From an uncultured Draconibacterium sp. (lineage in GTDB: Bacteria > Bacteroidota > Bacteroidia > Bacteroidales > Prolixibacteraceae), in NCBI RefSeq assembly GCF_963677155.1, contig NZ_OY781884.1, forward strand, positions 4,894,501 to 4,958,500: DNA of 64,000 nt, read 5' to 3'. How positions within the stretch are numbered: position 1 is the first letter of the stretch; each line of letters starts with the position of its first letter. Below, piece by piece: positions 38,590 to 48,806 of the stretch. The notes below the pieces were generated by a model that was not told the DNA's origin, ran no database searches, and saw only the letters and a list, made by a program, of their open reading frames with translations. The translations under genes were made by a program, and so were the position numbers.

Positions 38590-38671
38590 CTAAAATAAGT
38601 AATATTTTAACCGTTTTGCTTGCTCTGCACTTCGTATCTTATAGAGTTATGAACAACTGTTTTTTGATAGT

Positions 38672-40051
38672 TTACAGGACAAACATAACAAAGTATACTG
38701 CTGCGCCCGACAGGTAGCCAATTAATGCCAGCCAGCTAATTTTTTTCAAATACCAGATAAAATCAATCTTTTCCAATCCCATTGCAGCAACACCTGCGGC
38801 CGAGCCAATAATTAACATGCTGCCACCGGTACCAGCTGTGTAGGCAAGAAATTCCCAGAAAGCACCATCCTGAACAAAGGCGGCCTGGTAACCTACAGCT
38901 CCTGCGTCTGCTATCGGGTACATTCCCATAGCTCCTGCAACCAACGGAACATTATCAACAACCGATGAAAGCACACCAATTGCAAGGTCTATCAGGTAAA
39001 TATTTCCCAGTTTTTTATCAAGATAAGTAGCCAGGATATTTAAGTGCCCCGCTGATTGTAAAGCAGCAACTGCCGAAAGTATACCAAGGAAAAACAATAC
39101 GGTTGGCACATCGATTCGTTGGATTACGGCTGTAACTTTTAGTTTATCTTTAATTTCTTTTGGTTTGTCTTTGTGTACAATTTCGCCAACAACCCACAAA
39201 AGACCTAATGAAAGTAACATCCCCATGTAGGGCGGCAGATGGGTTATTGTTTTAAATACCGGAACGAACAATAATCCGGATACACCCAGAATAAGGAATA
39301 AAAGCCGTTCTTTTTCTGTACTATATTCTACTTCATCTTCGTCTATTTCCGGGCGTTTAACATTGCCTTTCATGGTTACTGAAAGTATTGCTAAGGGAAC
39401 CACCATGCAAACTAAACTTGGTAAAATAACATTTGTAATGATGTTACCGGCACTAACTTGTCCGCCAATCCACAGCATTATAGTGGTAACATCTCCAATT
39501 GGCGACCATGCTCCTCCTGCATTGGCAGCTAAAACTACCATACTGGCAAAAAACCAGCGGGTTTGTTTATCGTCGATCAGTTTGCGAAGCAGAGCAACCA
39601 AAACGATTGTAGTTGTAAGGTTGTCGAGCAATGCCGACATAAAAAATGTAAGCAAACTCAGTATCCAAAGTAGTTTTACTTTGTTGGTGGTTTTAATTTT
39701 ATCGGTAATAATTTTAAATCCTTCGTGCTGATCAACAACTTCTACAATGGTCATTGCTCCTAGCAGGAAAAATAGAATTTCACTGATTTCGCCTAAGTGA
39801 TGGATGATCTCTGATTCTACAATAAACTCATGTGCAGCATGAAGGCCATGCGAATCGGGATGAGCTGCAAGGAACGCTTCCCAGGTGGGACTGAATCCGA
39901 GGTGCAAGATGCCCTCAGCTCCAAGAACATAAACTACCCAGCATAATGTTCCAATAATTAAAGCCGATGCAGCTTTATCTACTTTTAGTGGATGTTCCAA
40001 CGCTATGGCAATATAGCCCAAAACAAACACTACAACCATTAGAATAAACAT
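38672..40051 (-). CDS. nhaD: NhaD-type sodium:proton antiporter
   Basis: This 459-residue polytopic protein of the ion-transporter (IT) superfamily resembles NhaD of marine bacteria. Features include SALLDNLTTTIVLVALLRKL, ANAGGAWSPIGDVTTIMLW and SSVVDNVPLVAGAMGMY, where the Asp-Asn and Thr-Thr pairs mark the two re-entrant half-sites. It would extrude Na+ (and Li+) in exchange for protons, consistent with a saline habitat. It is monocistronic, with a good promoter upstream and a terminator downstream. Confidence 0.9.
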   Translation of the reverse strand: MFILMVVVFVLGYIAIALEHPLKVDKAASALIIGTLCWVVYVLGAEGILHLGFSPTWEAFLAAHPDSHGLHAAHEFIVESEIIHHLGEISEILFFLLGAMTIVEVVDQHEGFKIITDKIKTTNKVKLLWILSLLTFFMSALLDNLTTTIVLVALLRKLIDDKQTRWFFASMVVLAANAGGAWSPIGDVTTIMLWIGGQVSAGNIITNVILPSLVCMVVPLAILSVTMKGNVKRPEIDEDEVEYSTEKERLLFLILGVSGLLFVPVFKTITHLPPYMGMLLSLGLLWVVGEIVHKDKPKEIKDKLKVTAVIQRIDVPTVLFFLGILSAVAALQSAGHLNILATYLDKKLGNIYLIDLAIGVLSSVVDNVPLVAGAMGMYPIADAGAVGYQAAFVQDGAFWEFLAYTAGTGGSMLIIGSAAGVAAMGLEKIDFIWYLKKISWLALIGYLSGAAVYFVMFVL

Positions 40052-40092
40052 AGAGAATAATTTTTAGATTTAATTAATTGAATAAAGTTTTA

Positions 40093-40122
40093 CAAAATTA
40101 TTTTATGCCAGCTATCTGCAAA
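40093..40122 (-). promoter_or_regulatory. nhaD promoter
   Basis: On the minus strand TTTG (40122-40119), an 18-base spacer and TAATTTTG (40100-40093) match the Bacteroidota promoter consensus. The box lies 41 bases before the ATG. Confidence 0.5.
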
Positions 40123-40316
40123 GTAAATCTTTTAGTTTTTTTTATGATATATATTAATGTTTTATATCCACGTAAAAAGCTTTACTCCGGGTTCTACTCA
40201 AGTCTGTTTCTATACTCCGGTTAGCAATTTTTTTGGCTCGTATTAAAAGTAGTATCCTTAAGGATTTTGGGCGTAGATCAAATTCTAAATAATCCCGAAA
40301 TCTACACAATATGACT

Positions 40317-43300
40317 CTAGTTTTCTTTCTTTTTAAATAGTTTGCTAAATTTCTTAAACAGTTCATCAATCGAATTGTATTCTTCTTTAAACGACAATCC
40401 AATTCCTTGAGTATAAGGGGCTGTGTCATAAATAAGGTTGTTATTCGACCGGTTATATACTTTGAAAAGAATTTTTCCGCTGCGCACCAGTTTTACACTC
40501 ATTTCAAAGTCGCCAACTATTTGGCTACCGTTGTTATTGGTGCCGTATTGGTTGGTATTATTTCCGATATTTCCGTTTAGTGTAACCCGATCGTTAAAAA
40601 TCTGGGTGCTCAGTGCCAACTCAATTTCATCGTTGGTAACCTGATTGCCGGGGCGGTAATTAATACCAATATCCCAGTCGTCATTAATTTGCGAGAGCCA
40701 GTTACTCAGCTGATTGGAGAATACCTCGCTGGCGGTAGTGCCTATCATATTTGGGGTTTGGGCCTCAAAAGTCCCACGTAAATATTCGGGGGTATAAAAT
40801 TTTCCGAGAACGATTAACGAAAGAATTTGTTTATTCATTTCTTCCTCGGTTTTAAAAAACTGTTGTAGCTCATCGCGTAAAGGTTCTTCAATATTGGGAA
40901 AGTTAATATCAAATCCAATAGTTGGATTAACCAGTTCATCCTGAAGATTAATAATACATTCTACCGGAACCCGGTTGGTTTGAGAAAATTGCTGGGAACT
41001 GGTTGGCAAATCATTTAACGATGCTTTTAGTTTATAAATGGCCTGTAAGTCAACAATAGCGTTGTACGGATCGCCCGACCAAAGAATTGAGCCGCCCGGT
41101 TCAATCGAAAAACGTTTGTTTATTACATTTTGCAGTGTGAACAGGTAGTCGCCTTCGGTTGGGTTATAGTTTCCTGAAAGCCCCATATTACCTTTGTCAT
41201 CCATTTCAAAAAGCAGAATTCCTTCACCTTTTGCATGAATTACATCACCAATTTGTGAATTGTAAATCAGTTGAACCTCTGCATCGGGAGTGGCCTCAAC
41301 CGTAATACTTAAATTATAACCTCCGGCATCGCGGTTTGATCTGTTGGTGAAAAAAGTCGATTCTTCCTTTTCTTTATCTGGTTTAACAAATTCCAAAAAG
41401 TCGTATTGCTTTAGTTCGCTCTGGCTTTCCATCGATATTTTAATGTCGGTACCGGGAAGAGTAGTTCCAAAACAGGTTAAATTTACACGTTGAGCCTGTC
41501 CCTCAATATCAATACCTCCGTTGGCCATTACCATACCGTAAAACTGTTCGTTATCTTTTTGAGTGGTATTAAGCGCTTTTATTTTATTCGACTGGAAATT
41601 CAGGTTGTACGTCATGTTCTTAAAATTCTGCTGCGTAATCACTCCATTAAAAATGGCCGGGTTGTTTTGGTCGTCGAAAACCGTTATGTTATCGAATATT
41701 ATACTTCTATCTTTAAAATAAACCGAATCGGAAAAATGATAGGGAACCTTTGTTGCATCGATGGTTAAACCTGCATTAGAGCCATAAAGCACACCATTTA
41801 AAAGAATATCTTTTACGTTTCCGCCAAGGTTTACTTTGCCCGATGCCACTCCTTGATAATTGGAGAAGTTCTCGCGCATAAAAGCCGACAAGATTAACAG
41901 TGAGGCGCTGTCAACCTCAATATCAAAATCCAAATCTCCTTCCGATGGAATATAAGACCCGGCCGCATGAAAATTCGTTTTGTTATTTCTGAAAACTTTT
42001 AACTCTGAATCGATGGCAGAGTTTGCCTGATTCCATTGGCTCGACAAGGAAATCGTTCCCATATATTCATGCTTATAGGAAAGACTATCGATTCTTAAAT
42101 CGGATAAAATTACCGGTTCGTCAAACAAACGCGAAAAACCAAAGTATCCGTTTACTTTTCCGTCCAGATCAATCTTTTTATCGAAATATTTATCAAGGTA
42201 GGTCAGGTCAATGTTTTCCATTTCAAGCCGGACAATATCTGCTTTTTTGTTTGTTATACTGCCATTAATTGCGAAGACCTGATCGGCATGTTGAATTTTA
42301 AATCCTTCTACTTTTATTGAAGAAGAATCGATGCTGGCATAAAATGGGTTTAGATTCCAAAGCGTGTCGGCTACATAAATTTGCGATGGTTTACCGTAAA
42401 TATCAATATGGCGCAGCTGAGTGGAATCGGAATAGGTAAGTTTTGACTGTGTTCGAATAGCACCACTGTAAGTAAGTTCATCAAAATTACTCCACGATAT
42501 TACATTATCGACCACATTGTTGGCTATTTTGCTGTCAATCGTAAAATTGTACAGTATTAGCCCACTTCTCTGGTACAATTCTCCAATTCTGAATTTAGAG
42601 TTGTAATGGCCATCCAATGTGTTATTTCCAATGTACACATCACGCGCCCAATTATCATTATATTTTATTCCCGGAATACTCCCGTTTAAATTAAAAATAT
42701 TCCTTGGGGCGTTTATTTTTCCGTACAACAAGAAAGGCCCTTCAAATTCCAGTCCCGGTACAAATATTCTTACCAACGGATTAACTTCTTTTGCGTTAAT
42801 GTTGTAATCGAAATTATTTGAGTTGGTTATTGTGGAATCTACCGGTATTTTGGCTGCCGGAACATAATGATTTACTAATTGGTAGAAGTTGTTTTTTAAA
42901 TTTCTGAAGTTGTAAGAGCCCAATATTTCTGCATTGAGAAAATCGGATTCAATACGAAGCTTATTTTTCCCGTTTTCCTGATTGGCACTAAACTCAACTC
43001 CTTCCAGGTTTACTTCTCCGTATCGGTTGCTGTAATAACCTTCTTTTACCGAAATCTTTCCGCTAACATTGTCAATTTTATTGCCGGTAAAGTTGGCTTC
43101 CATTTTAAATGCCATGTTTGTTGCCGGAAAGTTTTGTGTAAAATTCAGGTTGCCGGTGTAGGCGTGGCGCAGATTTAGATTGAAATCAAAATGTGGAATT
43201 TTTTTATTCAGATCAAGCTCACCAATAAAGGTAAAATCAAGGTTCGGATCCTGAATTTCGAGTAAGCCGTCAAACATCTTTTCGCGCAAAATACCATCAA

Positions 43301-44749
43301 TAGACAGATGCTTATAGTTGTAGTTGTTATATTGAACACTGTCGATAGTGCCTTTGAAAATACCCGAAATAGCCTCGGTGGTTTTGTTAAACTGTCCGTC
43401 GGCCGAGCCTTGTAGTGTAATTGCTCCAAGCTTTTCCTTTTTAAAAAGTTCGCCTAGCTGAAAGTTTACCGTCGAAAGGTTTCCCCTATAATAAATCTCT
43501 CCTTCTTTTTCGGGCATAACCAAAATATCTGTGGTTAACGAGCCCATTTCACTTTCTAATGTTCCAAAGGTTACAAAATCGGTTAAAAAGCCACTAAAGT
43601 TACCTTTAAAACGCAGCTGGCCTGCTTCGTAAAAACTTTCAGGAAAACGAATGTAACTATTTTTAGCGCTATTGGGCAGGCGAATGCTGCTGATATCTTC
43701 AAAAGTTGTATTTGAATTTTTTAAGTCGAGAAACAGGTACATATTGGCCGGATCAAGCAGATCATTCACATAAAAGTCGAGCAGGGCATTGGTTGCGTTA
43801 GCTGTTTGCAGGTAAATGTTCTTCCCTTTTAGGTCATTCAGGCTACCATATATAATTCCTGAAAGTTTTATTTTATCACGCATTCCTTTTAGCGAAGGAA
43901 TCAGTGCTCCAACTTCCTGCATTCCAATTTCTGAATCGGCAATTTGAATATCCATATCAAAACTGCGGTTCATCGAGTCGCTGGCGCTGTAAAACTGAAA
44001 ACGCATGTTGGTGTTGGTAAGCGACGAATGGTTACTTACCATGTTGAAATTTTTAACGGTAAGTACTTTGCCAACATTTGTAATGTCGGCAGCAGCTTGT
44101 TTAAGGTGTAGATTGGGGCCGGCGTCTACACTTAAGTCTTCAATTCTGAATGAAATGGAATCGCGGAAGGAATAAAAATCAGAAACCTTCAGGTTTAAAT
44201 TTCGGGTATCTAAAATCGTGTGGCTTTCGTTTTCGTTTATGGCATACCTTACTTGCATATCTTTAAAATTGAATGCTCGGCAGGCAAAAGTCCATGGATT
44301 TAGCGTGTCCTTTTCCGGGTTGGCCCCAAACTCTGCTATAAGAAAACCAAAATTGAAAACGTCGGCAGTGTCTTTCGAAACGTAAATTCGATTGTTTACA
44401 AAATCCAGATCTTTTAAAACTATTTGCTTGCGTTTAAACTTTAAAGTATCGATTCGGGCCTTTATCTGCTTACTGTACATCAGCGTATCACCAAGGCGAT
44501 CTTCAATTAAAACATCTTTTAATGTTAAGCGTTTAAAAAAGCCAATATCAACTTTCCCAATTGTAATATTGGTCTTTAAATCTTTCGATAGATTTTTGGC
44601 AATTTGCCGCGTAATTTGTGTTTGCACCCAACTGTTTTGAATGAGCACGAAAGCTCCACCCAGCAACAATATAAATGCTGCCAGCAAAACAATGATTATT
44701 TTCCAGCCTTTTTTAATAGTTTTGCAAATTTAGAACGAACATAATCCAT
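40317..44749 (-). CDS. tamB: TamB-like translocation/assembly protein, needs a -1 frameshift near its start
   Basis: The main frame (from 44687 to 40317) encodes a large beta-helical protein ending in the DUF490/TamB domain (PNIEEPLRDELQQFF, SQINDDWDIGINYRPG). It acts with TamA/BamA-type proteins in moving lipids or proteins to the outer membrane. This frame has no ATG at its start. An ATG at 44749 begins MDYVRSKFAKLLKK in another frame, then stops after 17 codons. A -1 shift at A-AAA-AAG (44714-44708) joins it to GWKIIIVLLAAFILLLGG, the expected N-terminal membrane anchor, giving about 1477 residues. It may be recoding, a mutation or a homopolymer read error. Confidence 0.85.
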
Positions 44750-44809
44750 TTCAAGCAATAACAACGAAAAGGATAGGTCGTTTTGTTAACTATTTATTTT
44801 TAACAAGTG

Positions 44810-44817
44810 CAAATATA
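44810..44817 (-). promoter_or_regulatory. -7 box for tamB
   Basis: Reads TATATTTG on the minus strand, 60 bases before the ATG at 44749. This supports translation starting there rather than at the downstream TTG at 44687. Confidence 0.38.
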
Positions 44818-44870
44818 TAAACCCGGCACTGTTTATTGTGGTTTTATAAGGTAAAAAAGGGAAGATTTTT

Positions 44871-45899
44871 ATGGCTGATAAAAGAATTATAATAATGGGG
44901 ATTGAATCGTCGTGCGACGATACCTCTGCTGCCATCATTCGCGATGGAGAAATACTGTCGAACGTGGTGGCTTCGCAGAAAGTGCACGAAGAGTATGGCG
45001 GGGTGGTACCCGAACTCGCCTCGCGTGCACATCAGCAAAATATCATTCCTGTGGTTGATTTAGCCATGAAAAGGGCAGGGATTAGCCGTGAAGAAATTTC
45101 GGCTGTGGCTTTTACTCGTGGTCCGGGCTTATTAGGATCGTTGCTGGTAGGTACGTCGTTTGCAAAGGGTTTTTCATTGGCATCGAAAATACCATTGATA
45201 GAGGTGAACCACTTGCAAGGGCATGTTCTGGCACTTTTTATTAAAGAAAAAAATGTGGAATTTACCCCGCCGAGATTTCCGTTTTTGTGCTTGTTGGTTT
45301 CCGGCGGTAATTCGCAAATTATTCTTGTTCGCGACTACCTGGATATGGAAGTGATTGGGCAAACCATTGATGATGCTGCCGGCGAAGCTTTTGATAAATG
45401 TGCAAAAGTAATGGGGCTGCCTTATCCGGGAGGTCCGCACGTGGATCGGTTGGCGAAAGAAGGCGATCCACACCGTTTTGAGTTTTCGCGCCCGCGAATT
45501 CCGGGGTTAGACTATAGTTTTAGTGGTTTGAAAACTAACTTTCTTTACTTCTTGCGCGATAACCTGAAAGAGAATGAAAATTTTGTGGAAGAAAATAAGG
45601 CCGATCTTTGTGCATCGTTACAGCACACCATTATCGAGATTTTACTTAGCAAGCTAAAACGAGCTGCTCGGGAAACAGGAATTAATGAAATTACCATTGC
45701 TGGCGGTGTTTCTGCCAATTCTGGGTTGCGTAATGCTCTACAGGAAAATGCTAAAAAGTACCGCTGGAACCTGATTATTCCAAAGTTTGAATACACTATG
45801 GATAATGCTGCTATGATTGCCATTACCGGATATTACAAATATTTAAATAAAGAATTTACCGGACAGGATGCCGTTCCTTTTGCACGAACTCAGTTGTAA
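44871..45899 (+). CDS. tsaD: tRNA N6-adenosine threonylcarbamoyltransferase TsaD
   Basis: This 342-residue ASKHA-fold protein has the metal ligands His114 and His118 in EVNHLQGHVLA, the N-terminal GIESSCDDTSAA loop, and the phosphate-binding segment VSGGNSQI. With TsaB, TsaC and TsaE it transfers the threonylcarbamoyl group to A37 of tRNAs decoding ANN codons. TcdA, encoded at 1211-1924, cyclises the product. It is divergent from tamB and followed by sfsA. Confidence 0.96.
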   Translation: MADKRIIIMGIESSCDDTSAAIIRDGEILSNVVASQKVHEEYGGVVPELASRAHQQNIIPVVDLAMKRAGISREEISAVAFTRGPGLLGSLLVGTSFAKGFSLASKIPLIEVNHLQGHVLALFIKEKNVEFTPPRFPFLCLLVSGGNSQIILVRDYLDMEVIGQTIDDAAGEAFDKCAKVMGLPYPGGPHVDRLAKEGDPHRFEFSRPRIPGLDYSFSGLKTNFLYFLRDNLKENENFVEENKADLCASLQHTIIEILLSKLKRAARETGINEITIAGGVSANSGLRNALQENAKKYRWNLIIPKFEYTMDNAAMIAITGYYKYLNKEFTGQDAVPFARTQL

Positions 45900-45927
45900 A
45901 CTTCATCACTAAATAAAATACCCGATT

Positions 45928-46620
45928 TTGAAATTTGAGAAAAAACTGGTTCATGGCAGGCTGATAAAACGTTACAAACGGTTTTTGGCTGATATTGAAT
46001 TGGATACAGGAGAAATTGTTGTGGCACATTGCACCAATTCAGGATCAATGAAAAGCTGTCTTGAAAATGGGGCAGAGGTATACTTAACTCCGGTTGACGA
46101 TCCAAAACGAAAAACAAAGTTTACCTGGGAAATGATAAAGATAAACGGCGATTGGGTAGGCATTAATACCGGAAATCCTAACAAACTGGCTTACGAAGCA
46201 ATTTCGGCGGGGCAGATTTCTGGTTTGGAAGGGTATCCAACCGTTAAACGCGAAGTGAAATTTGGCGATTCGCGTTTTGATGTGTACGCTGAGAATGATC
46301 AGGAGAAATGTTTTATAGAAGTAAAAAACGTTTCAATGAAGGCGAATGAATACGCCCTGTTTCCTGATGCTGTTACTACCCGCGGACAGAAGCATTTAAA
46401 AACATTAATAGAAGTAAAGAAGCAGGGGATGCGGGCTGTTATGCTTTACATTATTCAACGTAGCGATGTACAGCTATTTGCCCCTGCTAAAGAAATTGAT
46501 CCGGCGTATGCCGCTTTGTTAAAACAAGCTCACGTGTCTGGTGTTGAGATTTTTCCGATACAAGCAAAAGTTACTTCCTCGGAAATTACATTAAGAAAAA
46601 AACTACTTTTTGAACTATAA
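45928..46620 (+). CDS. sfsA: SfsA-family nuclease-like protein, TTG start
   Basis: This 230-residue protein matches SfsA throughout: RLIKRYKRFLAD, HCTNSGSMKSC, GINTGNPNKLAYEAI, the PD-(D/E)XK-like DVYAEN ... CFIEVKNVS, and FPDAVTTRGQKHLKTL. SfsA was first described as affecting maltose gene expression in E. coli; the fold suggests a nuclease. No ATG lies in frame before the conserved N-terminus, so the start is TTG at 45928 (ATT one codon earlier is the only alternative). It follows tsaD by 28 bases. Confidence 0.9.
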   Translation: MKFEKKLVHGRLIKRYKRFLADIELDTGEIVVAHCTNSGSMKSCLENGAEVYLTPVDDPKRKTKFTWEMIKINGDWVGINTGNPNKLAYEAISAGQISGLEGYPTVKREVKFGDSRFDVYAENDQEKCFIEVKNVSMKANEYALFPDAVTTRGQKHLKTLIEVKKQGMRAVMLYIIQRSDVQLFAPAKEIDPAYAALLKQAHVSGVEIFPIQAKVTSSEITLRKKLLFEL

Positions 46621-46672
46621 AAAAGCCGGAATATTTAATTATCCCAGCTATGATATGGTCATTAATAAAATC

Positions 46673-47194
46673 TTACTTTTTCTCTTTTTCTTCAATCGGA
46701 ACCAAATCTCCATGATAGGAAATAAACTGACGATTGGTGCTGTTTACTCTTAAACTTACCGATCCGGTTTCACCGATAGAAAAAATAAATTCTATATTGT
46801 CGTTCTTATTTTTTGCGCTAAACTTAACTGTATAACCGCCTTTCTTCGCATTCTCAACACTATAGTCGGCAATAGGTGCCTCAAAAATCATGGGTGAGTC
46901 GGTCGATCCATAATCTACAGAATAAGCACGACCAAAGTAAGGAAGATAAGAATTCACTTCTCCGTCTTTCAATATAACATTATAAGGAGTTACTAATGTC
47001 CGGGTTCTTCCGCCTGACGGAAGCATTTGAGTAGCATTAAATTGCCAGGTGTTGGCTTCAATAAGTTCTTTGGTTTGTTTGATAAGCATAGCTTCACGCT
47101 GCGCTTTTTTCTCTTTTCTTGTGAGTTTTTTGTCTTGTGCATTTACTGCAACAATAGAAAAAATCAAAAAACTCAACAGTATTATCCTTTTCAT
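46673..47194 (-). CDS. DUF4251 family secreted protein
   Basis: This 173-residue protein has a signal peptide ending VNAQ, a short charged helix (KKLTRKEKKAQREAM) and a beta-rich DUF4251 domain (NTWQFNATQMLPSGGRTRTL, YFGRAYSVDYG, ISYHGDLVPI). DUF4251 proteins are restricted to Bacteroidota and have no known function; they are probably periplasmic. The leader is long and contains a hairpin at 47259-47285. Confidence 0.88.
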   Translation of the reverse strand: MKRIILLSFLIFSIVAVNAQDKKLTRKEKKAQREAMLIKQTKELIEANTWQFNATQMLPSGGRTRTLVTPYNVILKDGEVNSYLPYFGRAYSVDYGSTDSPMIFEAPIADYSVENAKKGGYTVKFSAKNKNDNIEFIFSIGETGSVSLRVNSTNRQFISYHGDLVPIEEKEKK

Positions 47195-47258
47195 ACTCTC
47201 AATTTTCTATATAAAATACAAAAAGTATACCGCAAAATCAATGGATTTTTCAAAAGAA

Positions 47259-47285
47259 AAAAGGGATATAATACATATCCCTTTT
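47259..47285 (-). promoter_or_regulatory. Terminator-like hairpin in the leader of the DUF4251 gene
   Basis: An 11-bp stem (47259-47269 with 47275-47285) is followed on the minus strand by a T-rich run, 65 bases before the start codon. It looks like an intrinsic terminator placed upstream of the gene, so it could attenuate transcription. It might alternatively be a terminator for an unannotated antisense transcript. Confidence 0.4.
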
Positions 47286-47447
47286 CGTGCAGTTTAACTA
47301 AAAAAAATCATTTTATATGATTTCTAAATTTTTTTAATTGAATTTCTATGTTTAGCTATTCGAAGCTGTATTTGCCGAAACAGTTGGCATCGAATGCAAA
47401 AGTTCTTTTCTTTGCAAGGTTTCTAAAAATTGGTATTGTTAGTTCAA

Positions 47448-47476
47448 TTTTTACAAAAGTACAACTTTTGTAAAAA
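47448..47476. promoter_or_regulatory. 13-bp inverted repeat in a divergent promoter region
   Basis: TTTTTACAAAAGT (47448-47460) and ACTTTTGTAAAAA (47464-47476) are perfect inverted repeats with a 3-base spacer. The left arm contains, on the minus strand, a TACTTTTG -7 box (47461-47454). It lies 51 bases before the B3/B4 gene start and could be an operator for one or both divergent genes. Confidence 0.45.
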
Positions 47477-47527
47477 ATTAAAAAGGGAAAACTTGAATAA
47501 TAAAAAATATAATTACTGATATAAATC

Positions 47528-48196
47528 ATGCATAGCATAACCATTAGCAATGAATTAGCTGAAAAAGTACCGGGAATTGTTTTGTCGTGCATCGAATGCG
47601 ATATTCAATTTCAGAAACAAAATAGTGAACTTTGGGAAGAGATTGAATCAAAGATCAAGGAGCTAAACAAAAGTTTACGGGTAGAAGATATAAGCAGAAT
47701 TTACACCATCGCAGCTTCGCGAAGAGCATATAAAAAGTGTGGAAAAGATCCTGCTCGCTATCGGTTGTCGGCAGAAGCATTGCTTCGACGGGTTTTAAAA
47801 CGTGGAGAAATATACCAGGTAAATAACGTGGTTGATCAACTGAACTTGGTTTCTATTTCAAGCGGATTTTCAATTGGTGGTTACGATGCCGCCACCATTA
47901 ACGGAGCCATTACATTTGGCATTGGTGAAAAAAACGAACCTTATGAAGGAATTGGGCGTGGCGAGTTGAATATTGAGTTTATGCCGGTATTCAGAGATGC
48001 GAAAGGCGCTTTCGGAACACCAACAAGCGATTCGGTTAGAACTTGTATTACCGAACAAACAAAACGTTTCTTAATGATAGTTATAGCCTACGAGCCCACC
48101 GAAAATATGGAAAAAGCAACCACCCAGGCTAAGGAACTTTTAGAAAAGTATGCCGGAGCCACTAATTTTGAATTAAAAACTATACATGCAAAATAA
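47528..48196 (+). CDS. B3/B4 domain protein (PheRS-beta-like editing fold)
   Basis: This 222-residue protein consists of a B3/B4 domain as found in the beta chain of phenylalanyl-tRNA synthetase: YRLSAEALLRRVLK, NNVVDQLNLVS, SGFSIGGYDAATI. Free-standing versions are thought to hydrolyse mischarged tRNAs or bind nucleotides/amino acids; the target here is unknown. Its stop codon overlaps the ATG of the acyltransferase gene (TAATG), so the two are translationally coupled. Confidence 0.85.
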   Translation: MHSITISNELAEKVPGIVLSCIECDIQFQKQNSELWEEIESKIKELNKSLRVEDISRIYTIAASRRAYKKCGKDPARYRLSAEALLRRVLKRGEIYQVNNVVDQLNLVSISSGFSIGGYDAATINGAITFGIGEKNEPYEGIGRGELNIEFMPVFRDAKGAFGTPTSDSVRTCITEQTKRFLMIVIAYEPTENMEKATTQAKELLEKYAGATNFELKTIHAK

Positions 48197-48747
48197 TGAA
48201 AGGAATTTGTAAATTTTTGCTCAAACTGATGGGCTGGACTGTTGTTGGAGAACCTGCGCCGGTGAATAAATGTATTATTATTGGTGTACCACATACCAGT
48301 GCCTGGGATTTTGTTATTTCGTGGTTGTTTTACACCTCGAAAGGTGCGGTTGCCAACATTCTTATTAAAAAGGAATTTTTCTTTTGGCCTGTTGGCTATT
48401 TTGTAAGAAAAATGGGCGGTTTGCCTATTGATCGCTCGAAAGGGGCCAACGTTATTCGCCAAACTATTCAGCTCGTTAATAAAAGAGAGCGTATTCATTT
48501 AGCATTAACTCCCGAAGGAACCCGTAGTTTAAATAAACGCTGGAAAGCTGGCTTTCATATTATTGCTAAAGAAACTGGTATTCCGGTGTATCTGGGTTAT
48601 TTTGATTGGGGACGAAAAGAAATTTCGGTTGGCGAGCCATTTGACCTGTCGGATAATGCGCAGGACGATATTAAACGTATGAAGGATTTTTACCGCGAAA
48701 AAGGAATTAAAGGTAAATTTCCGGAGCTGTTCACAACCGACTACTAA
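48196..48747 (+). CDS. PlsC-type glycerophosphate acyltransferase-like protein
   Basis: This 183-residue protein has the acyltransferase H(x4)D motif as PHTSAWD, the substrate motif GGLPIDRSKG, and LTPEGTRS. It is shorter than E. coli PlsC (245) and belongs to a small subgroup often annotated as 1-acyl-glycerol-3-phosphate acyltransferase. The acceptor may be a lysophospholipid or another lipid. It is coupled to the upstream B3/B4 gene by a one-base overlap, and a strong hairpin follows. Confidence 0.82.
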   Translation: MKGICKFLLKLMGWTVVGEPAPVNKCIIIGVPHTSAWDFVISWLFYTSKGAVANILIKKEFFFWPVGYFVRKMGGLPIDRSKGANVIRQTIQLVNKRERIHLALTPEGTRSLNKRWKAGFHIIAKETGIPVYLGYFDWGRKEISVGEPFDLSDNAQDDIKRMKDFYREKGIKGKFPELFTTDY

Positions 48748-48756
48748 ACGGAATCC

Positions 48757-48796
48757 GAAATAGTAGCTTTTCATTGGAGAGAAAAGCTACTATTTC
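48757..48796. terminator. Long hairpin between convergent genes
   Basis: A perfect 16-bp stem (48757-48772 with 48781-48796) and an 8-base loop separate the acyltransferase and DUF5686 genes. Flanking T tracts are weak, so it may act as a bidirectional terminator or RNA-stabilising hairpin. Confidence 0.65.
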
Positions 48797-48806
48797 TGGT
48801 TCTCTT

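Noticed and set aside
40254-40265. 12-base perfect palindrome ATCCTTAAGGAT
   Set aside because: It lies downstream of tamB with no associated promoter or repeat, and a palindrome of this length can occur by chance.
40154-40429. 91-codon minus-strand frame downstream of and overlapping the tamB end
   Set aside because: It overlaps the TamB C-terminal coding region in a different frame, has a very basic, unpatterned composition and no recognisable domain.
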